From Marinifilum breve (GTDB taxonomy: Bacteria > Bacteroidota > Bacteroidia > Bacteroidales > Marinifilaceae), in NCBI RefSeq assembly GCF_003202155.1, contig NZ_QFLI01000002.1:62001-126000 (forward strand): a stretch of 64,000 nt of DNA, written 5' to 3'. Of this stretch, positions 35,223 through 43,310 are shown piece after piece. The notes under the pieces are model-generated. The model ran no database searches. It was not told where the DNA came from and worked only from the letters and a program-made list of their open reading frames with translations. Every line of letters begins with the position of its first letter. Position 1 is the first letter of the stretch. A program made the position numbers and the translations under genes.

Positions 35223-35422
35223 AAAATCGAAAGCTTTAGCGATTGTGTAGAGCAAAAGCAGGATTGGTAGAAGAAATACTTTTGATGCTCTCACTCCAAG
35301 TGAGGGTATCAATTGTAACTTGCAATAAAAAACTGAGAGCATCACTTGAAGTGATACCCTCAGAGAAGAAAGTGTATAAAATGCGAAACCTGTCAAGAGT
35401 TATTCTTGATAGGTTTTTTTGT
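35223..35422. repeat. Direct repeat B: duplicated carB 3' end, remnant
   Basis: The copy still reads the last carB codons in frame (KIESFSDCVEQKQDW and stop, 35223-35270, Tyr changed to Cys), followed by the same hairpins and terminator. No carB sequence precedes it, so it is a fragment. In this copy TGATGCTCTCACT/AGTGAGGGTATCA pairs over 13 bp (two G-U), and TGAGAGCATC recovers full complementarity to GATGCTCTCA. Confidence 0.9.
35387..35421 (+). terminator. Terminator in direct repeat B
   Basis: AACCTGTCAAGA and TCTTGATAGGTT form a 12-bp stem (one G-U) followed by T-run. It is a diverged copy of the carB terminator and has no plus-strand gene in front of it. Confidence 0.85.
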
Positions 35423-35614
35423 CTTCTAATCCTACAGTATTGAAGATCTGTGTCAGCCTTGCGAAATAGCAATTTATAACGTTGTCAGGTCTACCGAGGC
35501 TGACAGGTTTAGCAGTGATTAAAACAAGCTCTTCTTTGGGTTGTGCCTCTTAGTAAGTTAATGCAAGCCATCGTCTCTAGCTACTTGTTGCTATCTTATT
35601 ATAAGGGAACTTAG
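35423..35614. other. Spacer between repeat B and the 23-bp array
   Basis: AT-rich sequence with CTGACAGG words that echo the carB terminator stem. I see no gene. Confidence 0.4.
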
Positions 35615-35772
35615 CGTTTCAAATACTTCATCCCAATCGTATCAAGTATTTGATCCTTTTCGTTTCATAGCCTTGATTCGCACCGTATCATAAGCTTGAT
35701 ACGTTCCGTTTCATAGGTTTGATCCACTTCGTATCATAGTCTTGATACAGTCCGTTTCAAGTACTTGATACG
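35615..35772. repeat. Seven-unit tandem array with exact 23-bp period
   Basis: TTGATnC blocks start at 35627, 35650, 35673, 35696, 35719, 35742 and 35765. CGTnTCA blocks start at 35615, 35638, 35661, 35684, 35707, 35730 and 35753. All are exactly 23 apart. The gaps (4 and 3-5 bases) vary freely. CGTATCA and TTGATACG are inverted to each other, so each unit can fold. The middle base of CGTnTCA alternates T and A. There are no cas genes. It lies between the sigma module and an HU-like gene. Confidence 0.9.
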
Positions 35773-35793
35773 CTAACCAGTATTAGGCGAGGT

Positions 35794-36492
35794 TTAAATA
35801 ATGCTAATGGCTTTGTAGAAGCGACCAAGCCTAATGCTTGTGTAACGAGGAGGCAGGCATCGTATTTCAAGCATATAACTGCCTTTTTCAATATCCAAAG
35901 GAATCTGGAACATCTGGTAACTCTTGGTGCTTTTAATGGTCAATTCCATTCGGAATTCTTTTTGACTTTCTTCATTTATAAGGAATATGCCTTGCTGCTT
36001 ATCTTGTCTATCGTATTTGAGGCTTTTGCCTTTTAATTCAAGTATCGATCCAGCTTCAAATTGATACTCTTCAGTAGGAGAACTTAAACTTTTAACGGAG
36101 TGAATCTGTACGAAGGAATTTGGTGGAACAACTTTAAATAGTTCACTTTCTTCTGCAAGTCTTTTTAAAAACTTTCCTTCTGATACACGAAAATGTAGTT
36201 GGTGTCTGTTCTTATCAAATTTATCGTGCTTTCCATCGAATGTTCCGGTTAAACTAGGAGCGATGTTAATGATGGGAGTGTTTATAGCTATTCCTTTCTT
36301 TAAGGCCTCCTCAATTACTTCTTCAAATCGCTTCAGAACACTTTCAACCATGTACTCAGGTATCTTATTTCCTCTCGCAGCACATAGTGAAATGATCTCT
36401 TTGGCATCCAGTTTTTCCATTAAAACTGCTTTACCAATGTACTTTTTTGCATCCTTATTAAAAGGGTTTTTCTGTAGGTAATAGGGAATCAT
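35794..36492 (-). CDS. HU-like DNA-binding protein with DUF4469-type C-terminal domain
   Basis: The 232-residue protein has an N-terminal HU/IHF-like domain (about residues 1-120). It contains KAVLMEKLDAKEIISLCAAR and KRFEEVIEEALKKGIAINTP, followed by an Ig-like C-terminal domain (SILELKGKSLKYD, then GIFLINEE). This architecture is common in Bacteroidota as a paralogue family of nucleoid-type proteins of unclear role. It is monocistronic and has the 23-bp array directly after its 3' end. Confidence 0.82.
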   Translation of the reverse strand: MIPYYLQKNPFNKDAKKYIGKAVLMEKLDAKEIISLCAARGNKIPEYMVESVLKRFEEVIEEALKKGIAINTPIINIAPSLTGTFDGKHDKFDKNRHQLHFRVSEGKFLKRLAEESELFKVVPPNSFVQIHSVKSLSSPTEEYQFEAGSILELKGKSLKYDRQDKQQGIFLINEESQKEFRMELTIKSTKSYQMFQIPLDIEKGSYMLEIRCLPPRYTSIRLGRFYKAISII

Positions 36493-37051
36493 ACTGATAT
36501 TATTTCATTTACATGAAGTTAAAGTTAAGCTTTATTAATTGCATGATAAAAAATTAATCAATTAATATGTAAATATTATTCTCAATTTTCATTCCAAGCT
36601 ATACTTCACCGCCACTTTTCGTCGGTGAACAGAAAAAGGATCAATACCTACTTAACAGGCTAATGAATTGATTCTCATTTTAAAGATGTGTATCAAAGCG
36701 ATAATTTAAGATTTTAGCTTTCTAAATAAGAATGTCATTCAGAATAGTGGTATTGTATTGTAAGATGTATTACAACTTATTATTAGTATTTTACAGGCTA
36801 TTTAAAAAATATTTAATTATTTTATTATGCTACATTAGTAGTGTTTGTGGGAGATGTAGAGCTTTTAAATAATGAAAATATAAAATAAACGATAAAAATA
36901 TTTATTTCGAGGGTTACCTTTTGGATTTATTCGGAATTAAGGGGTGTAATAAATGAATAGATCTATCGAAAGATAGGTGGTAACTTGACTCACTACCATT
37001 TTAATATTTATTTATTGATAACAATATTTAACTAATTCTAAAATCTAATTT
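36493..37051. other. 559-base AT-rich spacer upstream of the C25 protease
   Basis: It carries the promoters of the HU-like gene (minus) and the protease (plus). I see no open frame or clear hairpin except ATAGATCTATCGAAAGATAGG-type symmetry near 36958-36978. Nothing else is recognised. Confidence 0.4.
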
Positions 37052-40000
37052 ATGAAAGAGAATTTTTACTTTTTCCGAGTATGGGTTATGGCTATTGGCC
37101 TACTCATTTCAGTAAGTGCTTCGGCTCAGAAGCGAGAACACATTAAGATTGATCCCAACACTCGTTACGACAAGAACGAGCTGATTTTAAAATCGGCCGT
37201 TGGTAGCGATTACTTGATTGACTTCAAGTTGAATTCCTACGATTTACTCTACATTGCGTCAGAGAATGCCTATAAGGTGGAAGCAAACAATATGGGAGAT
37301 ATTCTTGAGAAGGGAAGCCCTGCTTTGCCACGCTTTGCTCAATCTATCATGATTCCATCGAGTGCTGATATGCAAGTGGAAGTTTTGAACTCGGAATTTA
37401 TCGAGATCAAGAATTTCAATGTGGTTCCTTCAAAAGGTGATATTACTCGCGACATCGATCCAAAGTCTATTCCTTATAGCTATGGAGAGACTTATCAGCG
37501 CGATGATTATTACCCATCTAATTTGGCTTCGCTTAACGATCCTTACATATTAAGAAGCGTTCGCGGACAGGCTTTGGTGGTGAATCCGATTACCTACAAT
37601 CCAATTCAGAATATCCTAAGAATCTATACACATATGGAGCTTAAGGTGAGTGCAAGTGGAAAAGGATCTACCAAGAACACTTTATCGGGAGCCAAGTCTG
37701 CAGTACCTGATAAAGGATTCGATAAGGTATATGAATCTCATTTCTTGAACTATGCGCCAACGAATACCAAATACGCAGCCTTGAACGATGAACCAGGTAA
37801 CATGCTGATTATTTGTTACGACGATTATATGGATGAAATGGCTGATTTCGTTGCCTGGAAAAAGCAGAAAGGAATTCCTGTCGAGATGGTGGCATACAGT
37901 ACCATTGGTAGTGCAGCGGCTATTAAAACCTATGTGAGCAATTATTACAACACCAATGGTTTGACTTATTTGCTATTGGTTGGTGATGCGCCACAGGTTC
38001 CAACATCATCCACAAGTGCTGGTGATTCAGATAACAACTATGGTTTTATTGTAGGGAACGATCATTATATCGACATTTTTGTGGGACGTTTTTCGGCACA
38101 AACTGCGGCACAGGTTACCACTCAGGTTGAAAGAACCATACATTACGAACGTGATATTCAATCTACAGATACATGGCTGGCATCGGGTGTAGGAATTGCA
38201 TCCGACGAAGGATATAACCCATCTGACGAAGAGCATATGAACGCCATTCAAACAAAATTGGAAGGTTATGGTTATACCATTTCGCGCTGTTATCAGAACG
38301 GTGGTTCAGCTGCGCAATTAACCAACTTGCTGAATGCCGGTAAAGGAATAATAAACTATGTTGGGCACGGATCCAATACCGGCTTCGCAAGTATGGTGTA
38401 TACCAATACGAATGTGAACAACCTAACCAATGATAACAAGCTGCCTTTTATTTTCGATGTGGCTTGTGTGAATGGGAACTTTAAGAACATAACTTGTTTT
38501 GCTGAAACATGGTTGCGTGCTACACACAACGGCAAACCAACAGGTGCGATGGCCATTTGTGCTTCTACCATTAATCAATCGTGGGTACCACCTATGATCG
38601 CACAAAATGAGATGAACGACATTCTAATTGAAAGTTATGCCAATAATATTAGAAGAACTTTTACCGGTATGGCCCTTAACGGGATGTTTAAAATGGTAGA
38701 TGTATACGGATCGGGCGGAGAGAAGATGATCGATACCTGGACTGTATTTGGTGACCCTTCATTACAAGTTAGAACCAAAACACCTACTGTAATGCAGGTG
38801 AATCATACTGCAACAGCATCACCAGGTGCGAACAGCTTTACCGTAAACAGTAATACCAACGATGCATGGGTTTCTATGACTCTTAATGGCGAGATTATTG
38901 GTACCGCTAAAATCAACAATGGTTCGGCAAATGTGAGCATTAGTCCATTGCCATCTAGTGGAGTAATTAAGCTTACGGTTACGGCTTATAACAAGATTCC
39001 GTATATCGCAGATGTTAACATTACAGGAAGTGGCGTAGAAGAGGTAGTTGCTAATTTTACTTCAAATAAAACGAGTATTTCTACTGGAGAAAGCATAAGC
39101 TTTACCGATTTGTCATCCAATAATCCTACTTCATGGAATTGGTCTTTTACAGGTGGTACTCCAACGGTTAGCACTGCTCAAAATCCTACAGTTACTTACA
39201 ATACAGAAGGAACTTACTCGGTATCCTTAACAGCATCCAATAGCGCTAGTAGCGATACCAAAACCATTACCAATATGATTACGGTAAGTGCTCCTGTTTC
39301 TCAAACTTATTGCGAAGCAACAACAAATGGATGCAGTTCATACGAGTACATTTCCAATGTTTCTTTCGGAACAATCAACAACAACTCAACTTGTGATGGG
39401 TATTCTGACAACACATCTCAGGTAGCAAATGTAGAACAGGGCCAGAGCTACGATATTACTGTTAGCATAGGTCGTCCTGATTCAAGAAATCATGTTACGG
39501 CATGGTTCGATTGGAATCGTGATGGAGAATTTAGTGGAGCGAATGAAGAATATACATTAAATTACAATTATGGCAGTAGTGTCGGAACAGCAACGGGTAG
39601 CATTCAGGTGCCATCAACAGCCAGTTTAGGTGCAACAAGAATGAGAGTGCGAGTTACTTACAATACAACACCTCAGGCTTGTGGAAATACTACCTATGGC
39701 GAAATAGAGGATTATGGTATTCAAATAGGAAATGGAAGCAGTTCTAGAGAGAGAGCATTAGAAGAGAAGGCAAGTATTAAGCTTTATCCTAATCCTGCTA
39801 CCCATTATTTTAAGTTAGAACAAAGTGGAATTTCAGGACAAGTAAGTGTGAAGATCATCAACCTAACAGGAACGATAGTCAACACCTTTGTCTCAGATGG
39901 CTCAGATGAGTTTGATATCAGCAACTTAACTAGCGGAATATATATTGTGCAAGTAAGCTCTGGAGATGAAAACTGGACTAAAAAGTTAGTGGTGAAATAA
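37052..40000 (+). CDS. Gingipain-like C25 cysteine protease with PKD, GEVED and type IX sorting domains
   Basis: The 982-residue secreted protein has a signal peptide (about 1-25, ending SASAQ), a propeptide region to about 240 and a C25 catalytic domain (about 245-580). The probable catalytic His is in NYVGHGSNTG (residue 439) and the Cys in FDVACVNGNF (residue 472). A PKD domain (about 665-750, SFTDLSSNNPTSWNWSF), a GEVED domain (about 755-895, ending YGEIEDYGI) and a C-terminal sorting domain (from about 908, IKLYPNPATHYF to WTKKLVVK) follow. It should be exported by the type IX system and attached to or released from the cell surface. A standalone gene. Confidence 0.93.
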   Translation: MKENFYFFRVWVMAIGLLISVSASAQKREHIKIDPNTRYDKNELILKSAVGSDYLIDFKLNSYDLLYIASENAYKVEANNMGDILEKGSPALPRFAQSIMIPSSADMQVEVLNSEFIEIKNFNVVPSKGDITRDIDPKSIPYSYGETYQRDDYYPSNLASLNDPYILRSVRGQALVVNPITYNPIQNILRIYTHMELKVSASGKGSTKNTLSGAKSAVPDKGFDKVYESHFLNYAPTNTKYAALNDEPGNMLIICYDDYMDEMADFVAWKKQKGIPVEMVAYSTIGSAAAIKTYVSNYYNTNGLTYLLLVGDAPQVPTSSTSAGDSDNNYGFIVGNDHYIDIFVGRFSAQTAAQVTTQVERTIHYERDIQSTDTWLASGVGIASDEGYNPSDEEHMNAIQTKLEGYGYTISRCYQNGGSAAQLTNLLNAGKGIINYVGHGSNTGFASMVYTNTNVNNLTNDNKLPFIFDVACVNGNFKNITCFAETWLRATHNGKPTGAMAICASTINQSWVPPMIAQNEMNDILIESYANNIRRTFTGMALNGMFKMVDVYGSGGEKMIDTWTVFGDPSLQVRTKTPTVMQVNHTATASPGANSFTVNSNTNDAWVSMTLNGEIIGTAKINNGSANVSISPLPSSGVIKLTVTAYNKIPYIADVNITGSGVEEVVANFTSNKTSISTGESISFTDLSSNNPTSWNWSFTGGTPTVSTAQNPTVTYNTEGTYSVSLTASNSASSDTKTITNMITVSAPVSQTYCEATTNGCSSYEYISNVSFGTINNNSTCDGYSDNTSQVANVEQGQSYDITVSIGRPDSRNHVTAWFDWNRDGEFSGANEEYTLNYNYGSSVGTATGSIQVPSTASLGATRMRVRVTYNTTPQACGNTTYGEIEDYGIQIGNGSSSRERALEEKASIKLYPNPATHYFKLEQSGISGQVSVKIINLTGTIVNTFVSDGSDEFDISNLTSGIYIVQVSSGDENWTKKLVVK

Positions 40001-40020
40001 TTAGATATGCTATTCACCAT

Positions 40021-40065
40021 GGGACTGTTGAGTTCCCCTGCTCACAGTCCCCCCCCCCTTATTTT
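40021..40065 (+). terminator. Hairpin with C10 tract after the protease gene
   Basis: GGGACTGT (40021-40028) pairs with ACAGTCCC (40044-40051). The right arm continues into a run of ten C (40049-40058) and then TTATTTTT. It is a likely terminator, though the C-run is unusual and could be length-variable. Confidence 0.6.
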
Positions 40066-40140
40066 TAATTAATTTGGTGCTTGAGTCACACCAATAAATC
40101 TGCCTAAGTTATCATACATTGTAAATTTAAGTAGTAGTTT

Positions 40141-40182
40141 GGAACCGGATTATCGATACAAATCGATTTTCCGGTTCTTTTT
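40141..40182 (+). terminator. Strong two-part hairpin terminator
   Basis: GAACCGGA pairs with TCCGGTTC, and inside it ATCGAT pairs with ATCGAT around ACAA, followed by five T. It may be a second terminator for the protease transcript. Confidence 0.8.
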
Positions 40183-40202
40183 GTGATGGTATTCGATCTG
40201 TA

Positions 40203-40325
40203 ATGAATGAGTTGAAAAAGCAATATGGATTAAGCAATTACGAACCGATCGCTCAGCTAAAACTAAAAGGAAAAATGAGGCTATTGATTATATATTGCAT
40301 TAACAATTACATTCAAAATTCATAA
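40203..40325 (+). CDS. Possible 40-residue small ORF or gene remnant
   Basis: An ATG at 40203 opens a frame starting MNELKKQYGLSNYEPIAQLK and ending at 40325. Its composition is more protein-like than the surrounding spacer, but no start signal or homologue comes to mind. It could be a gene fragment. Confidence is low. Confidence 0.2.
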   Translation: MNELKKQYGLSNYEPIAQLKLKGKMRLLIIYCINNYIQNS

Positions 40326-40382
40326 ATCCTTTAAATTCCTCAAATCATTTGTATAGTTTTATGCTTTCAAAACAAATATCAA

Positions 40383-40787
40383 ATGAGCAAATACATCTGT
40401 ACATTACCGCTTAAAGTACGCGATTACGAGTGCGATATCCAGGGAGTAGTAAACAATTCAGTCTATCAGAACTATCTGGAGCATGCACGCCATGAGTTCT
40501 TAGAATCGATTGGAAGCAATTTTAAGAAATTACATGAAGAAGGAATAGATGCCATGGTATCTCGCATTGAAATTGATTACAAAACTTCTTTAACCAGTGG
40601 TGATGAGTTTGAAGTGCGTTTAAATATTGAAAGGGAAGGATTAAAATTGGTATTCAACGAGGATATCTATCGAACATCAGACAATAAGCTTTGCGCCAAA
40701 GGAAAGGTATTCGTTATTTGCCTTGTGAATGGCAGGTTGAGCAAAGGAGAGGTCTTTGATGAACTGTTTGGCGAATACCTTGTTTAA
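40383..40787 (+). CDS. Acyl-CoA thioesterase of the 4HBT hot-dog family
   Basis: The 134-residue protein starts with VRDYECDIQGVVNNSVYQNY and HARHEFLESIG, the active-site Asp and helix region of the YbgC/4-hydroxybenzoyl-CoA thioesterase family. It probably hydrolyses short or medium acyl-CoA or acyl-ACP. The stop overlaps the stop of the convergent methyltransferase gene by four bases. Confidence 0.87.
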   Translation: MSKYICTLPLKVRDYECDIQGVVNNSVYQNYLEHARHEFLESIGSNFKKLHEEGIDAMVSRIEIDYKTSLTSGDEFEVRLNIEREGLKLVFNEDIYRTSDNKLCAKGKVFVICLVNGRLSKGEVFDELFGEYLV

Positions 40788-41413
40788 AATTTAACTTTCT
40801 GCATCAGGCAAAATATTGCCTGGTGTGGAACAGGTTTTCCTTCCAGTTCTATTTCCTTAACTTCCAATATTCTAAAATACTGACTCATTAATTCTTGAAT
40901 TTCTTTTACGGATGAGAAATAGAGTTCAGTTCCAATTGGAGTCGTTCTATACTTGCCTTCTCCTCCAAAGTTTTGATCTTTTTCACTAAAACAAATGGAA
41001 AGGTAATATGAATCCTCGGATAAAAACTTACAGACATTCTGCACATACATTTCCCGATATTCAGGGAAAATATGATGTAAGACTTCAAATTCGTAGGCTA
41101 GTTTTATTGTAGGCATGGTAATATTGCATGGTTTACGCAAATCAAACTCATGGAAATCACCTTTAAAATTCCTGCTTTCAAATAATTGTTTAGAATGATT
41201 AATGGCTGTATGAGAGATGTCTATTCCTGAAACGTTGTATCCTCTTTGTACAAAATAGGCTGCATAATGTCCTAATCCACAACCTAAATCAAGTAAATGA
41301 GAAGTTAATGGGGCTAGTCTTTCTATGGTATTGATTAAAATATCGTGAGGAGTTTCACGTTTCCAAGGTATTTTATCAAGAGGTATTCCTTTATAGATGT
41401 CTTTCTCATTCAT
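40784..41413 (-). CDS. SAM-dependent class I methyltransferase
   Basis: The 209-residue protein has SAM motif I LLDLGCGLGHYAAYF (near residue 40), motif II region YNVSGIDISHTAINHSKQLF and a later acidic YEFEVLHHIFPEYREMY. The N-terminal KIPWKRETPHD resembles TehB/UbiG-like relatives. The substrate is unknown. It is a single gene, convergent with the thioesterase and downstream of two candidate small RNAs on the same strand. Confidence 0.82.
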   Translation of the reverse strand: MNEKDIYKGIPLDKIPWKRETPHDILINTIERLAPLTSHLLDLGCGLGHYAAYFVQRGYNVSGIDISHTAINHSKQLFESRNFKGDFHEFDLRKPCNITMPTIKLAYEFEVLHHIFPEYREMYVQNVCKFLSEDSYYLSICFSEKDQNFGGEGKYRTTPIGTELYFSSVKEIQELMSQYFRILEVKEIELEGKPVPHQAIFCLMQKVKF

Positions 41414-41462
41414 AGTTATCTAAGGAAGAAAAAAACAGCTGGATAGTCAAATATTAAGCAAG

Positions 41463-41560
41463 AAAAAAGGATCGAATTCCTCCGATCCTTTCCTAACACT
41501 AAGTGTTAACCTTAATCTCAATCTATGATAAAACTACTCTATTCTTTTTCTTTTTGAATA
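41463..41560 (-). ncRNA. Candidate small RNA A (about 98 nt)
   Basis: On the minus strand a perfect TACCTTTG box (41566-41573) is followed by about 70 untranslated bases with a TAACACTTAGTGTTA dyad. A terminator then forms from AAAGGATCG and CGATCCTTT followed by six T (41463-41491). No credible long frame is present, though a nine-codon frame (MYSKRKRIE) starts two bases after the box. It could alternatively be a terminated leader of the methyltransferase gene 50 bases downstream. Confidence 0.4.
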
Positions 41561-41630
41561 CATTTCAAAGGTAAGGCAATACGCGGTTAAGAGCTGCAAA
41601 GGAAAGTTAAAAAAGATTAAATGTAATAGA

Positions 41631-41780
41631 ATAAAAAATGGCTGAAGAACTCAGCCATTTTTATCTAACCATTAACCAACTAACTAAAAACTCAGTTTAT
41701 GAAAATCCCCTAATTTTCATTAGGCCTACTAGCTTGATATCCTGACAATAACAGGCTGTAGTGCCTTTGTGAGCTTTAAT
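41631..41780 (-). ncRNA. Candidate small RNA B (about 150 nt)
   Basis: On the minus strand CTTG (41814-41817), a 19-base spacer and TACTTTTG (41787-41794) make a good Bacteroidota promoter. The transcript would hold the hairpin ATGAAAAT/ATTTTCAT (41699-41720) and end at a terminator of ATGGCTGA/TCAGCCAT followed by six T (41638-41658 on the plus strand). No protein is encoded. RNA A begins about 60 bases beyond it. Confidence 0.45.
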
Positions 41781-41799
41781 CGGCCGCAAAAGTAGAAAG

Positions 41800-42030
41800 T
41801 ATTTGTGAAATAACAAGCTTCCAATATGGAAAATGTGAGTATTTAAACATTTTTTAACACTTTGCATGTTGATCTTTTTTCATTTTTACATTGACAACTA
41901 TTTCAAGTTTCTCTATATTGCAGATGGAAAGCCTTCCAATTATCTTATTACCACCAAAATATTAGGATATCACAAGTTGTGGCATTGAAATATTTTCATT
42001 GCTAATTGTGTAACTCTAATACTTTAATTC
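41800..42030. other. Promoter spacer of the permease pair
   Basis: AT-rich sequence that carries the divergent promoter of candidate RNA B at its left end and presumably the promoter of the permease genes. I see no gene. Confidence 0.35.
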
Positions 42031-43257
42031 ATGTTCGATCTTGACAAGTGGCAGGAGATTTTTGAAACCATCCGAAAAAATAAACTTCGAACCATACTCA
42101 CTGGGTTTAGTGTATCCTGGGGTATATTTATGCTGATTATCCTCTTGGGTTCTGGTAATGGATTACAGAATGGGGTTTTAGATCAGTTTAAGCGTGATGC
42201 TGTAAATAGTCTATGGATATACAGTGGAAGAACAAGCATGGCATTTGATGGCATGCAACCCGGCAGAAGAATTCAGTTTACAAACGAAGACTATACCCGA
42301 ACCAAAGATTCAGGTCTCGATGTTGACAAAATTAGTTCACGCTATTCCATTTACAGAAATAATGTGATTTCATACAAATCGGAGTATGTTTCCTATGAAA
42401 TTATTGCCGTGCATCCCGATACTGAGGTGTTGGAAAATACAACCTCCTTAAAAGGCAGATTTTTAAATGATGTTGATGTAGAAAAATACAGAAAAGTGGT
42501 AGCCATAAGCACCATTTTAGAAGAGGCACTTTTCAAAAGGGAAGAACCCGTAGGTAAATACATTAAAATTAATGGCATTCCATTTCAGGTTATTGGTGTT
42601 TTTACAGATCATTCGGATAGAGACCTTCAAAGAGTGTATGTTCCTGTTTCAACAGCTCAGAGAGTATTCAATGGGGCAAACCGAATCTCTAATATGTCTT
42701 TTACAACCAATACCCATGATATTGAGGCATTACAGCAAATGGAGAATCATTTAAGAAAAAGTTTTGCTGCTCGCCACAAATTCGATCCTAAAGACAGAAG
42801 AGCCATGTGGATTAATAACAACATGGAAGATTATCAACGCACTATGGCTTTATTTTCAGGCATTAGAATTTTTGTTTGGATCATTGGAGCATTTACCATT
42901 ATTGCAGGTATCGTAGGAGTTAGTAATATCATGATTATTGTTGTGCGTGAAAGAACCCGTGAAATTGGGATTCGAAAAGCATTAGGCGCAAGTCCTAAAT
43001 CCATTGTGGCGTTAATTTTATTAGAATCGGTTCTAATTACATCTGTTGCAGGATATATGGGTTTGGTAATGGGAGTTTTATTATTGGAGTTGCTGGCACC
43101 ACATACCCAAATTGAATTTTTTATGAATCCATCAGTAGACTTGAGTGTTGGTTTGCAAGCAACAGCTGTATTGGTTTTTGCTGGTTTATTGGCAGGCTTT
43201 TTTCCAGCTTGGAAAGCTGCAAATGTAAAGCCAATTGAAGCTTTGGCGGATGAATAG
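42031..43257 (+). CDS. FtsX/MacB-type ABC transporter permease 1
   Basis: The 408-residue protein has one membrane helix near residues 20-40 (GFSVSWGIFMLIILLGSG). A long extracytoplasmic MacB_PCD-type domain (about 50-260) follows, then three C-terminal helices containing NIMIIVVRERTREIGIRKAL. This is the MacB/LolC topology, which works mechanically in the periplasm with a cytoplasmic ATPase. No ATPase or membrane-fusion gene is adjacent. It lies 53 bases before a paralogue. The substrate is unknown. Confidence 0.88.
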   Translation: MFDLDKWQEIFETIRKNKLRTILTGFSVSWGIFMLIILLGSGNGLQNGVLDQFKRDAVNSLWIYSGRTSMAFDGMQPGRRIQFTNEDYTRTKDSGLDVDKISSRYSIYRNNVISYKSEYVSYEIIAVHPDTEVLENTTSLKGRFLNDVDVEKYRKVVAISTILEEALFKREEPVGKYIKINGIPFQVIGVFTDHSDRDLQRVYVPVSTAQRVFNGANRISNMSFTTNTHDIEALQQMENHLRKSFAARHKFDPKDRRAMWINNNMEDYQRTMALFSGIRIFVWIIGAFTIIAGIVGVSNIMIIVVRERTREIGIRKALGASPKSIVALILLESVLITSVAGYMGLVMGVLLLELLAPHTQIEFFMNPSVDLSVGLQATAVLVFAGLLAGFFPAWKAANVKPIEALADE

Positions 43258-43310
43258 AAGAATAGAACCCAAATTATTAAATGAAACTGTAAACCACTAA
43301 ATGAATTATC

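Noticed and set aside
33829-35422. Integrative element with attachment sites at carB
   Set aside because: The interval holds no integrase, recombinase or mobility gene, so I report only the repeat and the module.
35236-35472. Open frames on both strands across direct repeat B
   Set aside because: They arise from the hairpin-rich duplicated terminator region and are not conserved in copy A.
35615-35772. Possible CRISPR array
   Set aside because: The period is 23 bp, the conserved blocks are split, the variable parts are only 3-5 bases and no cas gene is near.
41463-41573. Leader peptide MYSKRKRIE as an amino-acid attenuator of the methyltransferase gene
   Set aside because: The frame starts almost on the promoter box and would lie at or before the transcript start. 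The codon content does not match a pathway of the downstream gene.
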